Source: a virus. From it: a stretch of DNA of 22,595 nucleotides. This document shows, one piece after another, positions 1 through 6,140 of the stretch; the first letter of the stretch is position 1; each line of letters begins with the position of its first letter. The stretch is taken from IMG/VR virus record IMGVR_UViG_3300042446_003457, positions 1 through 22,595 of that record. One strand, given 5' to 3'. The notes beneath the pieces were generated by a model. That model saw only the letters and a program-made list of their open reading frames with translations. It ran no database searches and had not been told where the DNA came from. The position numbers and the translations under genes were made by a program.

Positions 1-629
1 TCATACCTTCCAAACCAATTGTTCCTTTCTTCTTCACTTGGTATTCCAAGAGCAACAACCCTGAAATATTTAGGATTCATATATTCAATGAATCTTTTTA
101 TTGTCGAACCTTTTCCAGCAGAATCCCTACCCTCAAATACAATTGCAACTTTTTTATTATTCTTAACAACCCACTCTTGTAGTTTCATTAATTCAACTTG
201 AAGTCCAAATTTCTCTTTTTCGTATTTTTTTCTTGGCAGAATTGAATATTCTCCCTCAAATTCATCAAAATGATCATCATCACTTATTTCTTTTTGACTA
301 TTCAATCTACTTTCTAAAGAATTTAAATATGAATCTATTTCATTTGAAATTCTTTCTTTTATGTTACTTCCTTTAAGTGAAATTATCTGATATAACTTTC
401 TAAGTAGTGCTTCTATATTCAAATCTCTAATAACATCCTCGCCAAACTCATCTTTTAAAAGATCTAATTCCTCTTTAACATCTATATTTGAATTGATTTC
501 TATAAGATTTAACAACTTAAATCTCATATCATTAATTATCCTTGATAAATTTTGGACAATTTGATTCACACCATCATCATCTCCAATAGAAGCAGACTCA
601 TTAAAAATTTTATAATTAAATATTCTCAT
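1..629 (-). CDS. ppk2: PPK2-family polyphosphate kinase with N-terminal tag and extension (3' end outside window)
   Basis: The gene reads leftward from ATG 629 and runs off the window; 209 residues are visible. The last 70 or so match the polyphosphate kinase 2 core: LQVELMKLQEWV, then the Walker A region FEGRDSAGKGSTIKRF (about residues 164-179), then YMNPKYFRVVALG and a PSEEERNNWFGRY block, in family order. PPK2 enzymes move phosphate between polyphosphate and nucleotides. Walker B and the lid lie beyond the edge, so the nucleotide class cannot be judged. Ahead of the kinase is an acidic, helical extension of about 135 residues that normal PPK2 lacks. It opens with MRIFNYKIFNES, the N-terminal tag shared with other genes here. 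A TTAATATATA element sits 5 bases before the ATG. The fold is secure; a role inside the virion is inference. Confidence 0.88.
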   Translation of the reverse strand, partial: MRIFNYKIFNESASIGDDDGVNQIVQNLSRIINDMRFKLLNLIEINSNIDVKEELDLLKDEFGEDVIRDLNIEALLRKLYQIISLKGSNIKERISNEIDSYLNSLESRLNSQKEISDDDHFDEFEGEYSILPRKKYEKEKFGLQVELMKLQEWVVKNNKKVAIVFEGRDSAGKGSTIKRFIEYMNPKYFRVVALGIPSEEERNNWFGRY

Positions 630-634
630 AGTAT

Positions 635-644
635 TATATATTAA
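635..644 (-). promoter_or_regulatory. TTAATATATA element of the ppk2 gene
   Basis: On the minus strand TTTTAATATATA ends 5 bases before ATG 629. That is too close for a usual leader if it is a -10 box. Confidence 0.5.
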
Positions 645-717
645 AATAAAATCTATATTTCCATATATTTATTTCATTTGATTCATTAATTTGATTAAAC
701 TTTAGTATCCTCACCAT

Positions 718-1623
718 TTAAATTTTTTTATCAAAAATATAAAGATCATAGATGCTATTGCCCTTTACATTTTTTATACTTTTCAATACTTTACCAGTTG
801 TTGAGTCAAGTACTTTAAAAACACCAATATTATTTCCCTTATCAGTAAGTACTTTTACGGTGTTGCCAGGCTCTCCAAGCGCACCAAGTATAGCAATATA
901 CTGATTTCCATAAATACTCTTTAAAAATGATATCCTTAGACTTTCTGAATCTTTCAAATTGTTTATATAAGGATTCTCAACTGCTTTCAATAGATCAAGT
1001 TTAGTATCAGTTGCTTTTATTCTAACAGTAGCGAATTTCCTTTCTTCTGTTCCAAGTGATACTTCATCTCTATTCTGAATCGCATTCTGCTGAACTAATT
1101 TCTGTTGATTCCTTCTTATTTGATTAAAATCTGCTTTAGCTATTATACCACCTCTCATTCCCTTATCATTCATATTATAACCAGCAGGAGGCAACCTATA
1201 AAAAGAACCAGTAAAAGTCATAGATAATATTCTATCAGCTCTGAAAAGTCTCCATATCTTATTAATATGCCTTCTGTTTGATACAGACCAACCGTTTAGG
1301 TGCCATCCCCTTATAAGCGTTTTTCCTTTTGAGGAACGTCCAATTACCATCGGATAGATAACCCTTTCATGTCCAGCAAAATTTTTATCTTTTTCTCCTT
1401 TATAGTTAATAAGGAAAACAAGGCCATATTCAATTGCTTTAATTATAAGTTTTTCATCGTACTTAATTGGCTCATTTACAGGAATTTTCTCAAATCCTTT
1501 AAATTTCTTTAAAGAAAATCGTGGAATAAATTCTCTATCCTCTTTAAGGTCATTATAAGTTTCTTTTATGATATATTCTATTGGTTTATTATTATAGAAT
1601 GTTTTTGTCTGTGTGAAATTCAT
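718..1623 (-). CDS. WYL-like domain protein
   Basis: 301 residues. Residues about 55-150 resemble the WYL-like fold of phage and bacterial proteins: an IEYGLVFLINYKG strand, then RVIYPMVIGRSSKGKTLIRG, a WHLNGWS block, KIWRLFRADRI, and a conserved TFTGSFYRLPPAGYNM segment. Residues about 220-301 look like a separate small beta-rich domain. WYL domains usually sense ligands or nucleic acid in transcription and defence regulators. No helix-turn-helix is evident here, so the role is open and it could be a virion protein. The ATG overlaps the stop of the upstream GIY-YIG gene by one base (TAATG), which suggests translational coupling. The ATG sits in a 13-base sequence repeated at the GIY-YIG start. 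Confidence 0.7.
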   Translation of the reverse strand: MNFTQTKTFYNNKPIEYIIKETYNDLKEDREFIPRFSLKKFKGFEKIPVNEPIKYDEKLIIKAIEYGLVFLINYKGEKDKNFAGHERVIYPMVIGRSSKGKTLIRGWHLNGWSVSNRRHINKIWRLFRADRILSMTFTGSFYRLPPAGYNMNDKGMRGGIIAKADFNQIRRNQQKLVQQNAIQNRDEVSLGTEERKFATVRIKATDTKLDLLKAVENPYINNLKDSESLRISFLKSIYGNQYIAILGALGEPGNTVKVLTDKGNNIGVFKVLDSTTGKVLKSIKNVKGNSIYDLYIFDKKI

Positions 1624-2528
1624 TATCTATTTATCATTTTAATTATATTGTTTATTCTCAATCCTTTTTCTTTTACTAAATGAAGTATATTTTTATACAT
1701 ATTTCCTTCAAATTCTATTTCAGAATCCATTAAATCAATATATTTTTTAAAATTACTATTTATTATTTCATCGAATTTAAGTTTATCTGTATGCCATTTA
1801 TATCTCCATAGATATCCAGATGTGTGGAATCTTTTCCCCATACAAACACTATTTATTTTTGATAGGTTTGCATTATTTTTTATTGCAGCATCTGTAAGAG
1901 AATCATATTCTACTATACTATTATTATAATCTATTCGTTCTACTACATATTGCTTTTTATTTCTTTCTCTTTTTTCAAACTTTTCGTTATGATATAAAAA
2001 AATAAAATTGTCTTTAGATATTTTAATTGATCCACTACAAAAACTGCTTATTGTTTGAGGTAGGATATTATTTTTTTCACCAGCTTCTTTTACAGATTCA
2101 TATTCTTCTAATTTATTGCCTTCTAAATCGTATTTTATAACTCTTTTATTTAACTTTTTTTTAAAATCTTCTTTGTGTTTATATCCAAGAAACGTTTCTC
2201 CTCCTTTTGAAAAATTTAAAAGAGGTCCACTATTTCTTATTTTTCTTCCTATTATATTTATTAATTTTATTTCTAAATTTAAGGCATCACTATTTGAAAT
2301 TTCTTCTTTTATCTTAATTATTATAGGGATCAATCCACTACCAATTATTTTTTTTATCTTATTTTTCTTTAGTTGATTGTGTTCATTATTAGGATCCAAA
2401 TGTCTTATCATTCTTGAATTTTTTCCTTTTCCTATATAAAATGGCTCATAATCAAATTCAATGTCCTCATATTTGAACTTTCCTGGATTTCTTGGATCTA
2501 AATAAGCATATACATAATAGATATTCAT
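1623..2528 (-). CDS. GIY-YIG homing endonuclease with NUMOD-like repeats
   Basis: 301 residues. The N-terminal nuclease shows YVYAYL (residues 5-10, the GIY position), FYIGKGKNSR (30-39, the YIG position with the catalytic Arg) and, further on, LNLEIKLINIIG, which carries the likely catalytic Glu. The C-terminal part holds two NUMOD1-like DNA-binding repeats. The first, at about 130-180, starts VIKYDLEGNKLEEYESVKEA; the second, at about 193-245, starts VERIDYNNSIVEYDSLTDAA. Such free-standing endonucleases spread by cutting related genomes and are common in large phages. The gene lies between a TTAATATATA element, 4 bases before its ATG, and the WYL-like gene. The start contexts of these two genes are identical over 13 bases, as if the element had entered at the start codon of the WYL-like gene. 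Confidence 0.9.
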   Translation of the reverse strand: MNIYYVYAYLDPRNPGKFKYEDIEFDYEPFYIGKGKNSRMIRHLDPNNEHNQLKKNKIKKIIGSGLIPIIIKIKEEISNSDALNLEIKLINIIGRKIRNSGPLLNFSKGGETFLGYKHKEDFKKKLNKRVIKYDLEGNKLEEYESVKEAGEKNNILPQTISSFCSGSIKISKDNFIFLYHNEKFEKRERNKKQYVVERIDYNNSIVEYDSLTDAAIKNNANLSKINSVCMGKRFHTSGYLWRYKWHTDKLKFDEIINSNFKKYIDLMDSEIEFEGNMYKNILHLVKEKGLRINNIIKMINR

Positions 2529-2532
2529 TATC

Positions 2533-2542
2533 TATATATTAA
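2533..2542 (-). promoter_or_regulatory. TTAATATATA element of the GIY-YIG gene
   Basis: TTTTTTAATATATAGATAATG on the minus strand; 4 bases separate the element from the ATG. If the endonuclease invaded here, this may originally have been the WYL-like gene's promoter. Confidence 0.5.
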
Positions 2543-2554
2543 AAAATTTTTTGC

Positions 2555-2587
2555 ATAAAAAAACCTCCACTTTGGGAGGCCTTTTTA
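2555..2587 (-). terminator. Rho-independent terminator of the lipoprotein gene
   Basis: Read on the minus strand: a CCTCC/GGAGG stem (plus-strand arms 2564-2568 and 2575-2579) with a 6-base loop, followed by seven T. A/T pairing on both sides extends the stem and could make it work in both directions. It lies between the end of the lipoprotein gene (2606) and the promoter of the GIY-YIG gene, so the two are separate units. Confidence 0.85.
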
Positions 2588-2605
2588 ATTTGATGTCTTT
2601 TTAGA

Positions 2606-2776
2606 TTATTGAGCAACAACAGTTGTATCAACAACTGTTGTATCAACTTCAACTACTTCAACTTCTGCAGCTACTACTTCAACTGCGGTTGTGTCAACAG
2701 CCTCTACTTCTTGTTCTGTGATAGCACCACAAGAAGCTAAAAGAACAACAAACATTAATGCGAAAACGTTTTTCAT
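2606..2776 (-). CDS. small lipoprotein, 56 residues
   Basis: A 56-residue frame from ATG 2776 to TAA 2606. It starts MKNVFALMFVVLLASCG: a charged N-terminus, a hydrophobic core and a lipobox LLASC with Cys 16 as the acylation site. The mature part is only about 40 residues and is acidic, dominated by Val, Thr, Glu and Asp, with a doubled VDTTVVDTTVV. It should be anchored in a membrane leaflet facing the periplasm. The residues after the Cys (GAIT) do not match the acidic Bacteroidetes surface-export signal, so surface exposure is not predicted. It has its own terminator and a palindrome upstream, so it is a single-gene unit. Exclusion or lysis control is possible, but nothing shows it. Confidence 0.85.
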   Translation of the reverse strand: MKNVFALMFVVLLASCGAITEQEVEAVDTTAVEVVAAEVEVVEVDTTVVDTTVVAQ

Positions 2777-2801
2777 TATTTTTTCTTTTTTGATTTTTTA
2801 T

Positions 2802-2813
2802 CGGAATATTCCG
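2802..2813. promoter_or_regulatory. 12-base perfect palindrome CGGAATATTCCG
   Basis: It lies in the divergent region between the lipoprotein gene (25 bases from its ATG) and the gene at 2886. TATATATA-type elements flank it on both sides (about 2817-2830 for the minus strand, 2866-2875 for the plus). Its size and position suit an operator for a dimeric repressor. Confidence 0.45.
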
Positions 2814-2865
2814 TAATACTATATATAAAGAAATTATTGTTTGTTTTAAAAATAATATATTTTTT

Positions 2866-2875
2866 TTAATATATA
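2866..2875 (+). promoter_or_regulatory. TTAATATATA element of the gene at 2886
   Basis: TTTTTTAATATATA ends 10 bases before ATG 2886. Confidence 0.5.
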
Positions 2876-2885
2876 TACTACTATT

Positions 2886-3602
2886 ATGATAAAAAATTCA
2901 GAAGACGCAAATAAGTATTATCAACTCGTAAATGAGTTTATAGATGATTATATTGATAATCATAAGATTAGACCTTCGAAATTAGGTAAATACCTTAGAA
3001 ATAGTGATAAATTGAAAAACTTTTTAGAAAGAAAAGGATTATCAGACATTAAAAATATAAATCGTGTAATAAATGATGTTCTCGATGATAGAGAATCAAT
3101 GGAAAAAGATGGTGTTTTAACATTTGAAAATTTTAAATTCTTTGAATCAGATGAATTTAAAATTATTTCTATTCGTGATTGTATATGGAAAGGAATAGAA
3201 CAATCATCTATATTACACGAAAAAATGATAGCAAATGAATTTGGTGTTTCTTTAAGTAGTATAAATGTTATAGACTCGGAAAAACATATATTCCAAGTCG
3301 AAGATATTCAAAATGATTTTGAAGTGATTGTATTCACTGAAGTAGAAATACAAATTATTAGAGAAAATATAAAAGAATATATTTTTAATAAAGTATCTAA
3401 TAAAAAAGTAGAAATCGAAGAAATTCCTCACTTAGATATAAATTTTCTATTAAATAAATTTATTGATAAAGATAAATTAGAATCAGATATTGATGATAAA
3501 ATAACTATCTCATTAACTATGAACTTTCTTAAATGGATTTTATCTTGTGAAGATGTTAAAGGTGATAGTGAATTTATAGGAATTAACCCTTCGCATTATT
3601 AA
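2886..3602 (+). CDS. unrecognised 238-residue protein with an internal copy of the tag motif
   Basis: I do not recognise a family. The protein is acidic and Lys/Glu/Ile-rich with mostly helical character, and has no signal peptide or membrane segment. The first 70 residues are helical and appear separate from the rest. At residues 78-90 is TFENFKFFESDEF, which closely resembles the N-terminal tag of other proteins in this window but lies inside, five residues after Met 72. This suggests either a fusion of an upstream domain onto a tagged protein or a second start at Met 72. The full-length ATG is chosen because the TTAATATATA element lies 10 bases upstream and the frame is open throughout. 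Confidence 0.75.
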   Translation: MIKNSEDANKYYQLVNEFIDDYIDNHKIRPSKLGKYLRNSDKLKNFLERKGLSDIKNINRVINDVLDDRESMEKDGVLTFENFKFFESDEFKIISIRDCIWKGIEQSSILHEKMIANEFGVSLSSINVIDSEKHIFQVEDIQNDFEVIVFTEVEIQIIRENIKEYIFNKVSNKKVEIEEIPHLDINFLLNKFIDKDKLESDIDDKITISLTMNFLKWILSCEDVKGDSEFIGINPSHY

Positions 3603-3679
3603 AAACATGTAACATCATGATATATAATATAATATATATATTAAAATTAGATCGAGATCTTCCCCTGATCTGAAAGACT
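3603..3679. other. convergent intergenic gap
   Basis: 77 bases between convergent gene ends, containing an AT-only stretch with a self-complementary TAATATATATATTA (near 3628-3642) and an AGATC/GATCT inverted pair. There is no clear terminator. The AT stretch resembles the promoter element but has no gene start after it on either strand. Confidence 0.4.
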
Positions 3680-4276
3680 TCATGAATGATGATCTACTGA
3701 TTTAATTTCTCTCTCCTTCATTATCTCTTTTACTTGAAGATAAGATACTGGTGTATAATCCCAACCGTTACAACCCATATCAAGAACTTTCCTCTCATAG
3801 AACCATTTCATATCAGGATTCTTACTCAGAGAATGATGGGTGTGTCCATGAAGATGCCAGGAAGAGTGATGTGATTTGTTCCAAGAAAGAATAGGATAAT
3901 GACACATTACAATATCTTGATAACCTCTGTTTGAATCAGAATCTTGAACTTGTATTGTAGCTCCACCAAGTCCAGTTGAATCTCCAAAAATCTTTTCAAA
4001 TCTTCCAAGTTCAACCATATCTCTCATTTTATCATGGTTCCCCATGATATGGTATATTTTGCCATTCAACTGACTGACAAACCATTTTGCAGTTTTTAAA
4101 TCCATTCAAAGACGTTAATGAGATGCACTCTGAATTAATTGAGAGGTGGAACTCTGTTGTTGGTGAGGATGATATTGTATTCAACTTAGGTGATCTTTTT
4201 CGTCAAATTTTATTACATTGGAATGGCCTATGTGCAGATCTGAAATGAAAAATATGTTTTGTGTTTCTATTCTCAT
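3680..4276 (-). pseudogene. calcineurin-like metallophosphatase gene disrupted by an internal inversion
   Basis: The 5' part reads on the minus strand from ATG 4276 and gives MRIETQNIFFISDLHIGHSN, with the DxH metal-binding motif. The 3' part reads on the minus strand from about 4105 and gives YHIMGNHD, VMCHYP and LHGHTHH, the remaining metal ligands. The middle, FKDVNEMHSELIERWNSVV and then IVFNLGDLF with the GD motif, is present only on the plus strand at about 4102-4203. Together the three pieces make a complete phosphoesterase of about 200 residues, of the short phage/bacterial type. In the present arrangement the minus-strand frame from 4276 stops after about 32 codons. The 141-codon frame beginning ATG 4105 lacks two of the metal-binding motifs and is not expected to be active. 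Confidence 0.85.
4102..4204 (+). other. inverted segment inside the metallophosphatase gene
   Basis: This piece encodes PFKDVNEMHSELIERW and then EDDIVFNLGDLFR on the plus strand, while the flanking parts of the same protein are on the minus strand. The nearest inverted match at the borders is GACG (4111-4114) and CGTC (4201-4204). Flipping that interval on paper restores one frame across both joints, leaving a single TGA (4106-4108). The PFK coding bases left of 4111 suggest the true left breakpoint is nearer 4102, with small losses at the joints. Confidence 0.8.
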
Positions 4277-4299
4277 ATCACAAATATATGAAAAGTATT

Positions 4300-4309
4300 T
4301 TAATATATA
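4300..4309 (+). promoter_or_regulatory. TTAATATATA element of the gene at 4319
   Basis: TATTTTAATATATA ends 9 bases before ATG 4319. Confidence 0.5.
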
Positions 4310-4318
4310 ATTCTCAAA

Positions 4319-4588
4319 ATGGATAATTTAAAAGGATTTTCAGAATTTAATTTAAAACATAAGTTAACAGCAGAATCATATGTTGAAAATAATATCAGAC
4401 AATTGATTCAAATTATGAATATTGAAGAAGAAGACTATGATTCTATTGATGAAATAAAATCTGACTTAGTGAAATACTTTACTAAATTCCCAGATCAGAT
4501 AACAGGATATCAATTGAAAACAACCGGTTATCCAAAACATATGAAATTAAGTACCAATAATATAGGAGGAGTTATAAAATATAGATAA
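4319..4588 (+). CDS. small unknown protein with a tag-like N-terminus
   Basis: 89 residues, with no recognised family. It begins MDNLKGFSEFNLKH, which fits the pattern of a short basic/hydrophobic start followed by a Phe-x-Glu-Phe core seen in other tagged proteins here. The middle is acidic and helical (NIEEEDYDSIDEIKSDL); the end is basic (STNNIGGVIKYR). There is no membrane segment. It has its own upstream element and converges on the gene ending at 4589 with no gap, so transcription from the two sides meets here. Confidence 0.7.
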   Translation: MDNLKGFSEFNLKHKLTAESYVENNIRQLIQIMNIEEEDYDSIDEIKSDLVKYFTKFPDQITGYQLKTTGYPKHMKLSTNNIGGVIKYR

Positions 4589-4786
4589 TCAAATTTCTTT
4601 TAGTTTCTTTAAAACCCCCCTTTGAAATAATTCTTGTAGAACAGATTGACAGGTATAGGGCTTATCATGATAGTATTCTATACTTAAAATAATATTATCT
4701 ATACCTGCCTTATAAAGCTCTTCTATATCATAACCTTTATTTAAAAGGTCTTTCTGACTTAAAATATTGAAGATAATCTGTTTCAT
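4589..4786 (-). CDS. small unknown protein downstream of uvsX
   Basis: 65 residues starting MKQIIFNILSQKDLL, two bases after the uvsX stop on the same strand and so probably co-transcribed with it. It has a helical pattern with one Cys (YTCQSVLQELFQRG) and a basic C-terminus. In T4-like phages small genes often follow uvsX, but I see no match to a named one. Confidence 0.65.
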   Translation of the reverse strand: MKQIIFNILSQKDLLNKGYDIEELYKAGIDNIILSIEYYHDKPYTCQSVLQELFQRGVLKKLKEI

Positions 4787-4788
4787 AA

Positions 4789-6015
4789 TTATTCAAATAA
4801 ATCTTCTGCGTCAAATGAATCACCATCATAATCAGTTGTTTCATCATCTTCAATAATTGAATTGAAATTTTTCTCAACTTCTTCAACTTCTTCAATCGAT
4901 TTGAATCTGAAATAATCATTTACTATTGGTTCCATTTTTTTTAAAACTTCTGATGTAAATACTTCTTGCGTAAATAATTGTTTAGTCGTTACTGATTTTC
5001 CCAAATGTGATACAAACCAACGGTTTCCTCCTGGTTTAAAAGTTATCTCACCAGTTGATTTATCTACTTCTTCTTTACCCTTTGCAATTCCTATTTTATC
5101 ATAATATTCCGGACGACAGAAGGCATCTAATCCAGTAAAGGAATTCATGCCAGTTGCAAAAGATATATCAAATCTTATTTTTTTAGGTTTTGCTAAACGA
5201 TTTTTTTGTGTTTTAAATAAAACAGTAATACCTGATTGTCCTAAATCCATATCATCTTCTTCACCAGTTTTCAATTTTGATTTGGTCATAAATCCAATAA
5301 CTGAAGCTGAATATAAAAGTGATAAACCTCCTTTCATGACTGCTTGTGGGAAAAGATCCATCGTCAAGTATGTATGGTTACACACAATCATAGGTATATC
5401 TAAGTATCCAAGATCATTATTAATAGATCGAAACATAGAACCAATTGCTTTTGCTTTGGTCATATCTTGTTTAATTTCACCTTTTAATAAGTCAGCTTTT
5501 TCTTTATTAGAAGCCATTTGTCCTAATGAGTCAAGTACAATCATTAATTTAGGCAATTCATATCCTGCTAATTTTTGTTCTTTTAATTCATCTACTAATT
5601 GAGTTAATGTTATATTAATATCTTCAACTTTATTTGATCTAACCAATCTAAATTTATCTAAGTCGTTACTTACTCCGAATTTTGGCAAATCTTCTAGATC
5701 GACAGCTTGTTCTGTATCAATATAAATTATTGAGTATCCAGATTTCTGAGCATTTTTAGCCACAGAGTATGCTAAAAATGATTTTCCTGAGCCACTTTCT
5801 CCTGCAAAAACACTAATACGGTTAGTTGCAACACCACCATTTAATAATCTACCAGACATTGCAGCATCTACTATGTAGACGCCTGTTGATATAAACTTTT
5901 TCTCTTTTATTTCTTTTTCAATTTGAATTGGAATTGACTTAGAGATGTTATCCAAAATCGATCCAACTTTTGAGAATTCAAACCTTTTTACTTCTTTTGT
6001 TTGTGTTTTAGCCAT
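4789..6015 (-). CDS. uvsX: UvsX-type RecA-family recombinase
   Basis: 408 residues, close to T4 UvsX (391). The RecA core is clear: the Walker A region AGESGSGKS (71-79), IIYIDTEQAVD after it, Walker B LMIVLDSLG (157-165), and conserved MVCNHTYLT-type and MKGGLSLLYSAS stretches typical of UvsX. The C-terminus is very acidic (from about residue 370), as in T4 UvsX, where this tail tunes DNA binding. The protein catalyses strand exchange in phage recombination-dependent replication and repair. There is no inserted intron or intein. Its promoter-like element lies 20 bases upstream of the ATG. A G/C-tract inverted repeat separates it from the divergent endonuclease gene. Confidence 0.95.
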   Translation of the reverse strand: MAKTQTKEVKRFEFSKVGSILDNISKSIPIQIEKEIKEKKFISTGVYIVDAAMSGRLLNGGVATNRISVFAGESGSGKSFLAYSVAKNAQKSGYSIIYIDTEQAVDLEDLPKFGVSNDLDKFRLVRSNKVEDINITLTQLVDELKEQKLAGYELPKLMIVLDSLGQMASNKEKADLLKGEIKQDMTKAKAIGSMFRSINNDLGYLDIPMIVCNHTYLTMDLFPQAVMKGGLSLLYSASVIGFMTKSKLKTGEEDDMDLGQSGITVLFKTQKNRLAKPKKIRFDISFATGMNSFTGLDAFCRPEYYDKIGIAKGKEEVDKSTGEITFKPGGNRWFVSHLGKSVTTKQLFTQEVFTSEVLKKMEPIVNDYFRFKSIEEVEEVEKNFNSIIEDDETTDYDGDSFDAEDLFE

Positions 6016-6035
6016 TTTATTTATTATTTTTTAAG

Positions 6036-6045
6036 TATATATTAA
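6036..6045 (-). promoter_or_regulatory. TTAATATATA element of uvsX
   Basis: TATTAATATATA on the minus strand, 20 bases before ATG 6015. This is the long-spacing class, giving a short A/T-only leader. Confidence 0.5.
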
Positions 6046-6052
6046 TAAATAT

Positions 6053-6118
6053 TTCCCCCTTTTGATTTTTTATGTGATTATGAAATATTTTTTTACAATA
6101 AAGAATCAAAGGGGGGAA
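6053..6118. repeat. 15-base inverted repeat with G/C tracts between uvsX and the next gene
   Basis: Left arm TTCCCCCTTTTGATT (6053-6067) and right arm AATCAAAGGGGGGAA (6104-6118) pair at 14 of 15 positions, with a 36-base spacer. It sits between two divergent promoter-like elements. G/C runs are rare in this DNA. The 11-mer CCCCCCTTTGA of the right arm also occurs at 4615-4625, beyond the other end of uvsX and in the opposite orientation. Confidence 0.7.
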
Positions 6119-6125
6119 GAAATAA

Positions 6126-6137
6126 TTTTATATATAA
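6126..6137 (+). promoter_or_regulatory. TTTTATATATAA variant element of the gene at 6141
   Basis: A variant of the common element, ending 3-4 bases before ATG 6141. Confidence 0.4.
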
Positions 6138-6140
6138 TTA

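Noticed and set aside
19-201. 60-codon plus-strand frame at the window start
   Set aside because: It is antisense to the clear PPK2 coding region.
2620-2660. Repeated CAACTGTTGTATCAAC-like units as a protein-binding array
   Set aside because: They are explained by the doubled VDTTVV codons of the lipoprotein gene.
3625-3645. TAATATATA-like sequence as another promoter
   Set aside because: It is palindromic AT sequence between convergent gene ends with no gene start downstream on either strand.
5147-5602. 151-codon plus-strand frame
   Set aside because: It is antisense to uvsX and has no domain-like pattern.
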